Shown: positions 45,402-54,477, counted from the stretch's first letter. The stretch is DNA of 64,000 nt from Streptomyces camponoticapitis (GCF_014646115.1 NZ_BMMV01000007.1:101489-165488), one strand, 5' to 3'. Numbers and translations are program-made. The notes: generated by a model not told the origin, from the sequence alone.

Positions 45402-45423
45402 TTGGTTAGGTAGACCTAACCAA
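45402..45423. promoter_or_regulatory. 22-bp palindrome upstream of the small gene, candidate operator
   Basis: TTGGTTAGGT-AG-ACCTAACCAA: perfect 10-bp arms with a 2-bp centre. It is AT-richer than its surroundings and sits 29 bp upstream of the 55-residue gene. Half-sites GGTTAG/CTAACC recall DtxR/IdeR iron boxes (TTAGGTTAGGCTAACCTAA), but their spacing is 6 bp rather than 1, so a different DtxR-like or unrelated regulator is possible. Confidence 0.65.
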
Positions 45424-45552
45424 GTCTCGTACACCATGTGACCACGGCCGCACGGCGTAGGCAACAGTTTACCGACATCGCGTCGGAATCGACGCGGCCC
45501 ACGTGACCCGGCTCACAGGGAACCCCAGGGCCAACGGTTGGCGGAACGAGAC

Positions 45553-46424
45553 ATGGACCCTGGATTCCGCGCCCGCGTCCGGGCGGGCGACGAGCGGGCA
45601 TTCGCCACGCTGTTCCATGAACACGGCCGCCCCGTGTACAACCACTGCTTCCGGCTGACCGGGGACTGGTCGGTCCCCGAGGACTGCACCTCACTGGTGT
45701 ACCTCGAAGCCTGGCGCCTGCGGCACAAGGTCGATCCCGAAGGCGGGAGCCTGCTGCCCTGGCTCTACGGGACAGCCGTGCACGTGGTGCACCGAAGACG
45801 CCGGGGCGCCCGGCGGCACCGGGAGTTGATGGCACGGATGCCCGTGCCGCGCGCGCTGCCCGACATCGCCGACGACATCGCGGGACGGGTGGACGACCGG
45901 CGGCGGATCGCCGCCGTCCGTACGGCACTGGAGCGGCTCTCACGTGCGGACCGGGAGGTGCTGGCCCTGTGCGTCTGGGGCGGTCTGGACTACGCGGCGG
46001 CCGCCGAGGCGCTCGGTGTCCCCGTGGGCACCGCTGATGCCCGAAGGGCTTCGGCCCGCCGCCTTCGAGGCGCTGGCGAAGGTGCCCGGCATCCGGAAGA
46101 CGAACGGCGTGATGGTCCCTGGGGCGCAAGAGCGTCGGCATCACGCGGCCGGGCGATCCGCGGCTGGGTGACAGCACACTCCTCTTCGACGCCCGGTCCA
46201 ACGCCTGTCACGGGACGCACGAGAAGCGTCCGTACGCCGATGGCGGCGGCACGTACGACCGTACGACCACGTTCCGGTCGTTCGCCGTCGTGGACAAGGC
46301 CAAGCAGCGCCCGTCCGACCGCTGCGTCTTCGACCTCGTCAAGAAACCGTCGAGGGCTGGGGTCTCGGATGCCGAGTCCTGCGGGTTTCTTCGGACCGCG
46401 GAGGGTCGAGCGGGGCAGCGGTGA
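45553..46424 (+). pseudogene. Deletion-fusion remnant: ECF sigma factor 5' part joined to a CU044_5270-like gene 3' part
   Basis: From the ATG at 45553 a normal ECF sigma factor is read: PGFRARVRAGDERAFATLFHEHG, PEDCTSLVYLEAWRL, SLLPWLYGTAVHVV, and region 4 RLSRADREVLALCVWGGLDYAAAAEALGVPVGT. At about 46034, where SRL-type helix residues should follow, the frame changes to nonsense, though it stays open to 46431. In another frame the DNA then encodes MPEGLRPAAFEALAKVPGI and, after a further shift near 46115-46125, GRKSVGITRPGDPRLGDSTLLFDARSN, ending at TGA 46422-46424. These resemble the C-terminal part of CU044_5270-type proteins, which are commonly encoded next to ECF sigma genes. The two neighbours seem to have been fused by deletion and decayed. 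Confidence 0.75.
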
Positions 46425-46448
46425 CGGGTGACGGAACGACGGACCTGT

Positions 46449-47021
46449 TCACGCGCTGATCGCGGTGAGGTCCACGTCCGACCAGCGCGTGCCGATCCCG
46501 GTGAGGGTGACCACGCGCTGGTCGTGCTCCGTCGCGGCGAGCGGGTCCGCACCGGCCCCGGGCCCCGCCCCCACGGCACGGTCGATCACCACGTGCAGCC
46601 GGTCCTCCGACAGTTCCTCGACCTTCCCGTCGCCCCACTCCACGACCACCACCGACTCCGGCAGCGACACGTCGAGGTCCAGGTCCTCCATCTCGTCCAG
46701 ACCGCCGCCGAGCCGGTAGGCGTCCACATGGACGAGGGGCGGGCCCGCGGTGAGGGAGGGGTGCACCCGGGCGATGACGAATGTCGGGGACGTGACCGCG
46801 CCGCGCACGCCGAGGCCGGCGCCCAGGCCACGGGTCAACGTCGTCTTGCCGGCGCCGAGTTCACCGGTGAGCATGACCAGATCGCCGGGGCGCAGCAGGG
46901 CGGCGAGCCCCCGGCCCAGCTCGCTCATCCGTTCGGGTGAGTCGACGGTGAATCGCGCGGTGACCGAGGGGGCGGGGCGTACGGCGCCGGACTCAGCTGC
47001 CGGGCTGTGCGGTGCTTCCAT
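46449..47021 (-). CDS. tsaE: t6A biosynthesis ATPase TsaE
   Basis: A 190-residue P-loop ATPase that drives TsaD turnover. The Walker A motif is LTGELGAGKTTLTRGLG, followed by TSPTFVIARVH and the Walker B-like LVHVDAYRL; VVVVEWGDGKVEEL is also typical. The ATG at 47021 is preferred, with TAACGT ending 8 nt upstream and no Shine-Dalgarno, so it may be leaderless; the usual family length supports it. It overlaps the upstream hydrolase gene by 29 bp. Confidence 0.93.
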   Translation of the reverse strand: MEAPHSPAAESGAVRPAPSVTARFTVDSPERMSELGRGLAALLRPGDLVMLTGELGAGKTTLTRGLGAGLGVRGAVTSPTFVIARVHPSLTAGPPLVHVDAYRLGGGLDEMEDLDLDVSLPESVVVVEWGDGKVEELSEDRLHVVIDRAVGAGPGAGADPLAATEHDQRVVTLTGIGTRWSDVDLTAISA

Positions 47022-48249
47022 ACGAACCCACGTTAGTGGTTGCCGGCACGGCACCCGCCCGTACCAGCAGGTCGGCGAGCCGGTCCGTGACGACCTCCGG
47101 ATGCTCCAGCATCACCAGATGGCCGGCGTCCGGCACGATCACCAGCTCGGAGTCCGGCAGCAGGTCCGCCATGGCCTCGCTGTGCGAGCTGGGCGTGATG
47201 AGATCGCGGTCACCGGCCAGCACCAGCACCGGGACCTCCATGAAGACCGGCAGCGCGGCCGACTCGTCGTGCTCGGTGAAAGCCGGGTAGAACTCCGCCA
47301 CCACGTCGATCGGCGTCCCCTCGATCAGCCGCTCGGCGAACCGCGCGACGGCCGGGTCCACGTCCTTGGAGCTGAACGAGTAGCGCTTGATCAGTCCCGC
47401 GAAGAGATCGGCGGTGGCGCGCCGCCCGCGCTCGACCAGTTCGGTCTGCGAGCCGAGGGCCTTCAGAACGCCGGGCAGTACACGGCGTACGGCGTTCACC
47501 CCCGCCACCGGGAGCCCGAAGCTGACCTCGCCGAGCTTGCCGCTGGAGGAGCCGACGAACGCGGCGCCGACGACGCGGTCCTGTATGAACTCGGGGAAGT
47601 TGCTCGCGAGGGCCATCATCGTCATGCCGCCCATGGAGTGGCCGACGAGGACGAGCGGGCCCTCGGGCGCCGCCTCGTCGATGACCGCCCTGAGGTCGCG
47701 GCCGAGCTGGTCGATCGAGACGGGGACACCGTCCGGCCCCTGCTGGGCCGTGCCCCGGGCGGAGCGGCCGTGGCTGCGCTGGTCCCAGAAGACGGTCCGC
47801 ACGAGACCGCGCAGGGCTGCCCGCTGGAAGTGCCAGGAGTCCTGGTTGAGGCAGTAGCCGTGGCTGAAGACGACGGTGACGGGTGCCGGGGCCTTGCGGC
47901 CGAAGAGTCTGCGGCGGCGCGGGGTGCCGGCCCCGGACTCGGGGTCGACGTCGTCGACCTCGAAGTACAGCTCGGTCCCGTCGTCGGCGAGCGCCGTGCC
48001 GGGAGTGCCGCGCAGGGAGCCGTACGGTCCCGTCGAGTCGAGCGCCAGCCGCGCCTTCTTGCGCATGCCGCGGCCGACCGTCATCCGCTCGATCGCGACG
48101 CCGGCCGCGGCCCCGGCGGCGATCACGCCTATCGCCGTACCGGCGATGCCGGCCAGTCGCCAGGTGCCGCCGGCGGTCGCGGCCTTGGCGGCGTCGGCGG
48201 CGGCCGACACCATGTCCCCCGCGATCTCCCCCGCGTTGCTCTCGCTCAA
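46993..48249 (-). CDS. Alpha/beta hydrolase
   Basis: A 418-residue alpha/beta hydrolase. Residues 25-45 form a hydrophobic helix (GIAGTAIGVIAAGAAAGVAI). The hydrolase core has HG oxyanion region VVFSHGYCLNQDSW, the nucleophile elbow LVGHSMGGMTMMALA, a VLVLAGDRDLITP acid region and the His in VPDAGHLVMLEHPE, so the triad is complete. The substrate is unknown; it lies between alr and tsaE as in many actinobacteria. The start is TTG at 48249, overlapping the alr stop by 4 bp (TTGA). Confidence 0.87.
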   Translation of the reverse strand: MSESNAGEIAGDMVSAAADAAKAATAGGTWRLAGIAGTAIGVIAAGAAAGVAIERMTVGRGMRKKARLALDSTGPYGSLRGTPGTALADDGTELYFEVDDVDPESGAGTPRRRRLFGRKAPAPVTVVFSHGYCLNQDSWHFQRAALRGLVRTVFWDQRSHGRSARGTAQQGPDGVPVSIDQLGRDLRAVIDEAAPEGPLVLVGHSMGGMTMMALASNFPEFIQDRVVGAAFVGSSSGKLGEVSFGLPVAGVNAVRRVLPGVLKALGSQTELVERGRRATADLFAGLIKRYSFSSKDVDPAVARFAERLIEGTPIDVVAEFYPAFTEHDESAALPVFMEVPVLVLAGDRDLITPSSHSEAMADLLPDSELVIVPDAGHLVMLEHPEVVTDRLADLLVRAGAVPATTNVGSYGSTAQPGS

Positions 48250-49481
48250 CGTCCCGCTCCCGCTTCTCGATGTCCCGCGCCGTCCCGGTCTCCGGCGGCC
48301 CCGTCCTCATGCCCTTCCTGCCCATTCACATGGACGCGGGGAACACGGGGACCGATACGGGTCACGATCTCGTACGCGATGGTGCCGGCGGCCTCCGCCC
48401 AGTCGGCGGCGGTCGGCTCGCCCCGGTCGCCGGGCCCGAAGAGGACGGCGGGCGCGCCCTCCTGGACGGCGTCGGCGTCCGGGCCGGTACCGAGGTCCAC
48501 GACGAACTGGTCCATGGCGACCCGCCCCGCCACCCGCCGCACCTTCCCACCGACGAGTACGGGGCCCCGGCCGGACGCGTGGCGCGGGACGCCGTCCGCG
48601 TAGCCGAGGGGGATCAGGCCGAGGGTCGTCTCGGCGGGTGTGTGGTACCGGTGGCCGTAACTGACGCCGTGCCCCTCCGGTACGCGCTTCACCAGCGCCA
48701 CGGACGCGGCGAGGGTCATGACGGGCCGCAGGCCGAGCTCCGCGGAGGTGCCGAGCTCGGTGCTGGGCGAGATGCCGTAGACGGCGATGCCGGTCCGTAC
48801 GAGATCGAAGTGCGAGTCGGGGAGGGTGAGGGCGGCCGCGGAGTTCGCGATGTGCCGGACCTCGGGCTCGACACCGGCCTTCTCCGCGTACGCGACCAGC
48901 TCGTGGAACACGTCGAGCTGCGCGGTGATCGAGGAGTCGCCGGGCTCGTCCGCACGGGCGAAGTGCGACCACAGACCAGTGACGCGGACGGTGCCGGCGA
49001 CCTCGGCGGCGCGGGCGGCGGCGACGAGTTCGGGCCAGTCGGCGGGCTGGCACCCGTTGCGGCCGAGCCCGGTGTCGGCCTTGAGCTGGATCCGCGCGGT
49101 CCGCCCGGCCGCGCGCGCGGCGTCGGTCACCTCGCGCAGCGCCCACATCCCGCTCACGGACATGTCGAGGCCGGCCTCGATGGCCTCCCGCCAGGGGTCG
49201 CCGGGGGTCCACAGCCAGCAGAGGACGGGAGCCCGGATCCCGGCGGCGCGCAGGGCGAGCGCCTCGTGCGGCGTCGCGGTACCGAGCCAGCTCGCCCCGG
49301 CGTCGAGTGCGGCCCGCGCGCAGGGCAGCGCGCCGTGCCCGTAGGCGTCGGACTTCACGACGGCCATGAGGCCCGCGCCGGGCGCGAGACGTGCCCGCAG
49401 GGCGCGGACGTTGCCCCGGAGAGCGCCGAGATCGATCTCGGCGCGGGCGCGAAGGGTCGAGGTGGGTACGGTTCCGGTCAT
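48246..49481 (-). CDS. alr: Alanine racemase
   Basis: A 411-residue PLP-dependent racemase that makes D-alanine for peptidoglycan. The PLP lysine is Lys43 in VVKSDAYGHG. Further family motifs are LKADTGLGRNG, HIANSAAAL and VRTGIAVYG; the catalytic Tyr region is in SYGHRYHTPAETTLGLIPLGYADG, and CTDVRDQ-type end is represented by VDLGTGPDADAVQEG. The C-terminal tail (GHEDGAAGDRDGAGHREAG) is an unusual, disordered extension. The ATG at 49481 has only a weak G-rich leader. It is coupled to the hydrolase gene by a TTGA overlap. Confidence 0.95.
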   Translation of the reverse strand: MTGTVPTSTLRARAEIDLGALRGNVRALRARLAPGAGLMAVVKSDAYGHGALPCARAALDAGASWLGTATPHEALALRAAGIRAPVLCWLWTPGDPWREAIEAGLDMSVSGMWALREVTDAARAAGRTARIQLKADTGLGRNGCQPADWPELVAAARAAEVAGTVRVTGLWSHFARADEPGDSSITAQLDVFHELVAYAEKAGVEPEVRHIANSAAALTLPDSHFDLVRTGIAVYGISPSTELGTSAELGLRPVMTLAASVALVKRVPEGHGVSYGHRYHTPAETTLGLIPLGYADGVPRHASGRGPVLVGGKVRRVAGRVAMDQFVVDLGTGPDADAVQEGAPAVLFGPGDRGEPTAADWAEAAGTIAYEIVTRIGPRVPRVHVNGQEGHEDGAAGDRDGAGHREAGAGR

Positions 49482-49534
49482 CCCCGACAGTCTCTCAGAG
49501 CCGCCCGCGCCCCCCGGAACACGAAGCCCCGCGG

Positions 49535-49873
49535 TCACCCTGGAGAGGGCGCCCGGGTGTTCGTCTCCGACCTCAGCCAGGAGAGGTACTCGTCGCTGCC
49601 CCCGGTGATCGGCGTCACGACGATCTCGGGGGTGTCGTAGTCGTGCACGCTCTTGATGTGAGCGGCGAGTTCGTCGTACCGGGCGGCTGTGGTCTTGTAG
49701 AGCACGCGCCACTCGGTTTCGGTCGCGACGCGGCCCTCCCACCGGTAGACGCTTGTGACCGGCCCGTCGATCTGCGCGCAGGCGGCAAGACGCTTCTCCA
49801 CCGCGGTCGCGGCGAGGTTCCGCGCTTTGTCCTCGGCGTCGGTCGTGGTGAGTACGGCGAGAAAGTCGGCCAC
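49535..49873 (-). CDS. cutA: CutA-family divalent-cation tolerance protein
   Basis: A 112-residue CutA1 trimer-type protein (ferredoxin-like). Motifs are FLAVLTTTDAEDKARNLAATAVEKRLAACAQI and the C-terminal HDYDTPEIVVTPITGGSDEYLSWL. CutA binds divalent metals in vitro; its physiological role is not settled. The GTG at 49873 has GGGAGGGGACC upstream and fits the usual length; upstream sequence has no family similarity. Confidence 0.92.
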   Translation of the reverse strand: MADFLAVLTTTDAEDKARNLAATAVEKRLAACAQIDGPVTSVYRWEGRVATETEWRVLYKTTAARYDELAAHIKSVHDYDTPEIVVTPITGGSDEYLSWLRSETNTRAPSPG

Positions 49874-49913
49874 GAGGTCCCCTCCCTGATAGGTCGCCCG
49901 GCGAACGTACCGC

Positions 49914-51017
49914 CTAGGGTGCCGTCCGCTCCTTGTCGCGCAGCGCCTGTTCGACGGCGTTCTGTACGCGGGCGTCCTCACGTGCCTTGCGGCGGGCGCG
50001 GGAGCGGCGGGTGAGGACGAACGCGACCACGACGGCCACGAGCAACACGACGACCAGCAGCAACAGCGTCCACGGGACGGCCCAGCCGTGCGCGGTGGCC
50101 TCGACCGGTTTGAGGGAGGCGGTGGAGCCCGATGCCTCGGTGAGCACGGGCGTGAGGGTCGCCTTCGCGGTCAGGCTGACTCCGGGTGTCACCCCGTGCA
50201 CCGGCACCTTCATCTTCCAGCTCTCGCCCGGAAGCAGTTCGGGCGGCGGGGCGATGTCGCCCGCCTGTGCCCGCAGCCATCCGAACGGACCGGAGACCGA
50301 CACTTTCTGCCGGCCCGACAGCAGCGCGTTGCCCGTGTTGTGGATCGTGTACGTGACGGTGGCGTCGCCCTCGGCGAACGGGTTGGCCGAACCGGCGTAG
50401 TCCACATGGAGGTTCTCGACCGCGAGCTTCGGCTTCAGTTCGCCGCCGACCCGCAGCTTGACCCGGATACCGAGGCGCCGGTCGACGTTGATGCCCTCGG
50501 CGTCGTCGGCCTGCTTCAGGGAGGTGAGAATGCCACCCACGTAGTCGCCGGGCGTGGCATTGCCCGGGACGCCGACCGTGAAGGGGATCTCGGCGGACTT
50601 GCCGGGCTTGATCACGACGCTGTCGCGGCCGGCCCGGGCCCAGGCGCCGATGCCGACGGACTTCGTGTCCCGGGTGAGCAGGTCGAGTTGGCCCGTGTCG
50701 GTGGTGAATCCGTCGGCGGCGTACACGGTGAGTTCGAGCGGGGACCTGCTGCGGTTGGCGACGACCATGGCGTCCTTGACCTGGCCGCCGGGGCTGACGG
50801 TGTAGTTGTAGCTGGGCCGGTCGTCGCCGTACCCGTTCGCGGCCGTCCGGACCGTCCAGGTGACGTCGCCGTCGGCCGCCTGCGCGGGTCCGGCGCACAG
50901 GCCGGCGATCGCGAAGGCCATGAGCAGGGGGAGAGCGACGACACGGACAAGGGCGGTGACGCCGGTCCCGGCGCCGGTCCTGACGCCGGGCTTGAGGCGC
51001 GTTGCGGGCGTGAGCAT
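49914..51017 (-). CDS. WxL-interacting-like surface protein (DUF916/WxLIP family), membrane anchored
   Basis: A 367-residue exported protein. The signal peptide (VVALPLLMAFAIAGLCAGPAQAA) precedes a beta-rich region with SYNYTVSPGGQVKDAMVVANRS (first Ig-like domain) and a second region beginning VRVKLRVGGELKPKLAVENLHVDY. A C-terminal transmembrane helix (WTLLLLVVVLLVAVVVAFVL) and a basic tail (RRSRARRKAREDARVQN) complete it, matching WxLIP/DUF916 architecture. In Firmicutes these proteins bind WxL surface proteins and peptidoglycan. The gene lies 74 bp downstream of a metallophosphoesterase with a WxL-like C-terminus, the same pairing. Confidence 0.85.
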   Translation of the reverse strand: MLTPATRLKPGVRTGAGTGVTALVRVVALPLLMAFAIAGLCAGPAQAADGDVTWTVRTAANGYGDDRPSYNYTVSPGGQVKDAMVVANRSRSPLELTVYAADGFTTDTGQLDLLTRDTKSVGIGAWARAGRDSVVIKPGKSAEIPFTVGVPGNATPGDYVGGILTSLKQADDAEGINVDRRLGIRVKLRVGGELKPKLAVENLHVDYAGSANPFAEGDATVTYTIHNTGNALLSGRQKVSVSGPFGWLRAQAGDIAPPPELLPGESWKMKVPVHGVTPGVSLTAKATLTPVLTEASGSTASLKPVEATAHGWAVPWTLLLLVVVLLVAVVVAFVLTRRSRARRKAREDARVQNAVEQALRDKERTAP

Positions 51018-51091
51018 GGTGGGTTTCCTCTGGAACGGGAGGCGGGGCAGACCACCCGAAGGCGCCTGCCCCGCCAGTGGAGCGGGTCGGA

Positions 51092-53068
51092 TCAGCTGCT
51101 CAGGGCAGTGATCGTGAGAGTGGCGCGGTAGCCACCCTTGTCGACGCTGTCCGGGATCTTCAGACCCAGGTCGGCGCCCAGCTTGGCGGTACCCCGGGCG
51201 TGGCCCTGCTCGGCCGAACCGAGGCCGCGCGAGACGGAGAGACCGTCACCCTGGTCGTCGTAGCCGGAGGCAACCTTCGCGCCCGCCTTCGACCCCGCGC
51301 CGTTCACGAGCACGCGCGGCGTCCAGCCGAGGTAGGAGCCGGAGAACGTCTTGGCGGCGTCCTTGAAGTCGGTCACGTTGGCCGAGATCGACCAGGGAGC
51401 GAGCGAACGGCGGCTGTCCGAGACGGCGATCGGGTTGATCTTGCCCGCCGCCTCGAAGTGGGTGCCACCGGTCTCCTTGGCGGTACCGAGGTCCACCAGG
51501 CCGTTGTAGCCGTCAATGGTCCAGCCGAACTCGCCGGGCGCGACGTCGGGTACGTCGACCTGGAGGTCCTGGCCGTCACCGTGGAACGGGTGCACCGTGA
51601 CCTTGTCGACGAGCGAGCCGACCGGCTGGCCCTCGGTCGTGTTGTTGCACCAATTGCCTGTCTCGACGTCCGCGTTCGGAGCGGCACAGGTGCCGCTGCG
51701 GACGTTCTCGACGACGAGCTTGTCGTTGCGCACCTGGACCTTGACGTAGGTGCGGACGTGCTCCTGGTTCTGGACGGAGTTGTACCAGTAGCCGTCCGGG
51801 TTCAGCGGGTCCGGGCCGTTGCCGGCGCCGCTCGTGCCACTGCTGTCCGGCTTGGTGATGTCGTAGTACTTCGAGCCCGAGGCGGAGTTGCCCGTCACGT
51901 ACAGGACACCGCCGGGACCGGCGTACACGTCGGAGGCACCGGGCTGCTCGGCCGGGTCCGCCTTCTCGCCGTTCTTGATCAGGTAGCTGCGCGAGTAGCT
52001 GTGGTCGTGGCCCTGGAGCACCAGGTCGACGCCGAGCTTGGAGAACGCGGTCGGGAAGTCCGTACGGCGGATCTTGTTGTCGCCGTCCTTGGCGTGGGAG
52101 GCCGGCGAGTAGATGGCGTGGTGGTAGGTGAGCACCTTCCACTTGGCCTCGGCACCGTGCTTGTTGATGACGTCGGTGACGTAGGCGAGGTGCGCAGCGT
52201 CGCCGCCGCCACCCTGGGCGGTGGCGTAGCTGTTGCTGTTGAGGTCGATGAACAGCACATCCTTGTAGATGTACCAGTAGTCACCGCCGGAGGTGTTGGA
52301 CGCCGGGTTGCCGTTGGAGTACAGCGGCCCCGAGCGGTCCGTGTTCGGGGTGGAGAAGTGCTGCTCGTACGCCTTGCCGCCCACGTCGTGGTTGCCGATG
52401 GTGGCGGCCCAGGGGTACTGGCGCAGCTTGTCGGGTGCCAGGAAGGAGTTCCACTGCGCCTCGTTGTTGGCGCTCTCGACCTGGTCACCGCCCGACACCA
52501 GGAGTTCTGCGTTCGGGTTGGCCGCCAGTGAGACGTCCACGGTGTCCTGCCAGCCGGCCTGGTCCTTCGCCAGATCGCCGGACGCGCCGATCTGCGGGTC
52601 ACCGTAGAACAGGAAGTCGTAGTCGCCCTCGAAGTCCTGCGTCTTGAAGGCGTACGCCTTCGACCAGTCGCCGTCGGTGCCGACGCGGTACGAGTACTGC
52701 GTCTGCTCCTTCAGGCCGGTGATCGTGGCGTGCCGGTTGAAGCCGCCGCTCGTGGCGATGTTCGCCCCGCCGATGGCGTCGAAGGTGGCGGCGCCGGCCG
52801 GGAATTCACCGTCGGCCAGCTCCGCGGTCGGGGCGACCTGGAGCTTTTGCGCGGTGTCGGCGGAGGAGTACCACGACACCGTGCGCTGGGACTCGTTGGC
52901 GCCGACGCCGAGGATGATGCCGGTGAGCGTCGTGGGCTCGGCGGCGCCCGCGGGGGACACCATGCCGCCGCCGAAGGCGACGGCCAAGCCCAGGACTGCC
53001 GCTGCGGCCCCGGTGGCCACGCGGCGTCGCGCGGGCCGGGGGGCCCGCGCAGAAGGTCTGATTGTCAT
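51092..53068 (-). CDS. Secreted metallophosphoesterase with WxL-like C-terminal domain
   Basis: A 658-residue secreted protein with signal peptide VLGLAVAFGGGMVSPAGAAEP. An FN3-like purple-acid-phosphatase N-domain (RTVSWYSSADTAQKLQV, ITGLKEQTQYSYRVG) is followed by a calcineurin-type phosphoesterase: YGDPQIG, VSGGDQVES, IGNHDVGG, LTYHHAIYSPASH and VLQGHDHSYSRS, all five metal-binding motifs. The last ~190 residues are a beta-rich WxL-like domain (LAPWSISANVTDF, YLGWTPRVLV, final LGLKIPDSVDKGGYRATLTITAL). It could hydrolyse phosphomonoesters or nucleotides outside the cell while held on the surface by the neighbouring DUF916 protein. A GTTCACC half PHO-box lies upstream. Confidence 0.87.
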   Translation of the reverse strand: MTIRPSARAPRPARRRVATGAAAAVLGLAVAFGGGMVSPAGAAEPTTLTGIILGVGANESQRTVSWYSSADTAQKLQVAPTAELADGEFPAGAATFDAIGGANIATSGGFNRHATITGLKEQTQYSYRVGTDGDWSKAYAFKTQDFEGDYDFLFYGDPQIGASGDLAKDQAGWQDTVDVSLAANPNAELLVSGGDQVESANNEAQWNSFLAPDKLRQYPWAATIGNHDVGGKAYEQHFSTPNTDRSGPLYSNGNPASNTSGGDYWYIYKDVLFIDLNSNSYATAQGGGGDAAHLAYVTDVINKHGAEAKWKVLTYHHAIYSPASHAKDGDNKIRRTDFPTAFSKLGVDLVLQGHDHSYSRSYLIKNGEKADPAEQPGASDVYAGPGGVLYVTGNSASGSKYYDITKPDSSGTSGAGNGPDPLNPDGYWYNSVQNQEHVRTYVKVQVRNDKLVVENVRSGTCAAPNADVETGNWCNNTTEGQPVGSLVDKVTVHPFHGDGQDLQVDVPDVAPGEFGWTIDGYNGLVDLGTAKETGGTHFEAAGKINPIAVSDSRRSLAPWSISANVTDFKDAAKTFSGSYLGWTPRVLVNGAGSKAGAKVASGYDDQGDGLSVSRGLGSAEQGHARGTAKLGADLGLKIPDSVDKGGYRATLTITALSS

Positions 53069-53235
53069 TTGTTTACGTTCCTTTTACCCACATGGGTGGA
53101 TGTATTGGGCATCGATAACTTGGCGGTCGTTGGTGAACCGGAAACGACCACGACCTTCGCACCAGCTGAACTTATGGACTTCCGGGTACTTCTGGACTTT
53201 CCACAGAACCCGCGCGGACGCCCTCACCTGCGACG

Positions 53236-54477
53236 TCAGAGTCCGAACAGCCGTTGTGCGAACCAGATCAACCCCATGACGCACACACCCGCGGAGATGG
53301 CGCCGGTCGCCCGGAGAGCGGCCCTCGGCGCACGGTGCCGGAGCACGGCCAGCAGCGGGAACACCAGGGCGATGATCGCCAACTGCACGGCTTCGATACC
53401 GACGTTGAACACCAGGAGCGACCAGAGCAGGGTCCACGAGAACGCCTCGTCGATGCCCAGCGCCCCCGCGAAGCCCAACCCGTGCACGAGGCCGAAGCAG
53501 AACACCACCGCGAGACGGAGCCGGCCGGCCCGGTCCAGGCCGAGGCGACCGCCTGCGGCCGGCCCGCCGGAGCCGGGTATCGCGCCGGGGCCCAGGTCGA
53601 GTTCACCCGCGTGATCGCCGCGCCGCCGGATCCGCCAGAGGTACCAGCCGGCCACCACGGCGATCGACAGAGCGATGACCGGCTCCACGACCCTCGACGG
53701 CACATCGACCAGACCGAGCGCGGCGAGCATGAACGTCACCGAGTGCGCCAGGGTGAAACTGGTCGCCGCGAGCACGATCTCGCGCAGCCGCCGGGACCCG
53801 GCGATGAGGGCCAGCAGGAACAGGATGTGGTCGATCCCGCCCAGCAGATGCTCGGCGCCCAGGCGGAAGAACTCCCAGAACCGCTCGTACCACGACTGCC
53901 CCACGGAGAACGACGGATGACCGGCGTCGAGCGCGGCGCTGCCCGACCGGCCGTCGATCTCGTAGGTGACGATCGTCTTGGTGCCGGTGACAAAGGTCTC
54001 CGCGTCGGGGAAGAGCTCGCTGCGCACCTCGCGGTCGCCGCCCTCCCCCGGACAGGTCCAGTCGAGCAGCAGACCGGCGTACGGCACGCCCTCCTGCCGG
54101 CCCATCGTGAAGTCCCCGACCCGGGCCGGGGTGCAGGCGGCGCCGCCCGAGGTGACCGAGAAGCGCTCGGTGACGTACGAGAGAGCCGACTTCGCGTGCG
54201 TGTTGAGCGCCGCGGCCTGCGCGGCGGTGTCACCGTCCTCGAACGCGGCGTTCCCGGTACGGAAGAGGGGATCGTCCCCCTCGGTGTCGGCGGCGGACAC
54301 GACGAAGAGGTCGTACTCAAGCTTCAATGCCGTGCGTATATGGCCCTCTTCGCCCGAGGTGACGTCGGCGTAGACGGTCGAGGTGAATCCGTGGGCCTGC
54401 GCCGACGGGCCGAGGCTCAGAAGAGCGATCACCGCGGCGGTGATCCCGACGAGGGTGCGGCGGACGTGTCGTGACAT
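53236..54477 (-). CDS. HupE/UreJ-like membrane protein
   Basis: A 413-residue protein with a signal peptide (GITAAVIALLSLGPSAQAHG), an extracytoplasmic domain of about 180 residues, then seven hydrophobic segments of HupE/UreJ_2 type. The family signature HLLGGIDHILFLLALIAGSRR and SFTLAHSVTFMLAALGLV and FGLVHGLGFAGAL are present; the His residues are thought to bind metal in HupE-family Ni/Co transporters. Substrate and direction are not known here. The ATG at 54477 has GAAGGAG upstream. It is 167 bp upstream of the metallophosphoesterase gene on the same strand; cotranscription is possible. Confidence 0.87.
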   Translation of the reverse strand: MSRHVRRTLVGITAAVIALLSLGPSAQAHGFTSTVYADVTSGEEGHIRTALKLEYDLFVVSAADTEGDDPLFRTGNAAFEDGDTAAQAAALNTHAKSALSYVTERFSVTSGGAACTPARVGDFTMGRQEGVPYAGLLLDWTCPGEGGDREVRSELFPDAETFVTGTKTIVTYEIDGRSGSAALDAGHPSFSVGQSWYERFWEFFRLGAEHLLGGIDHILFLLALIAGSRRLREIVLAATSFTLAHSVTFMLAALGLVDVPSRVVEPVIALSIAVVAGWYLWRIRRRGDHAGELDLGPGAIPGSGGPAAGGRLGLDRAGRLRLAVVFCFGLVHGLGFAGALGIDEAFSWTLLWSLLVFNVGIEAVQLAIIALVFPLLAVLRHRAPRAALRATGAISAGVCVMGLIWFAQRLFGL

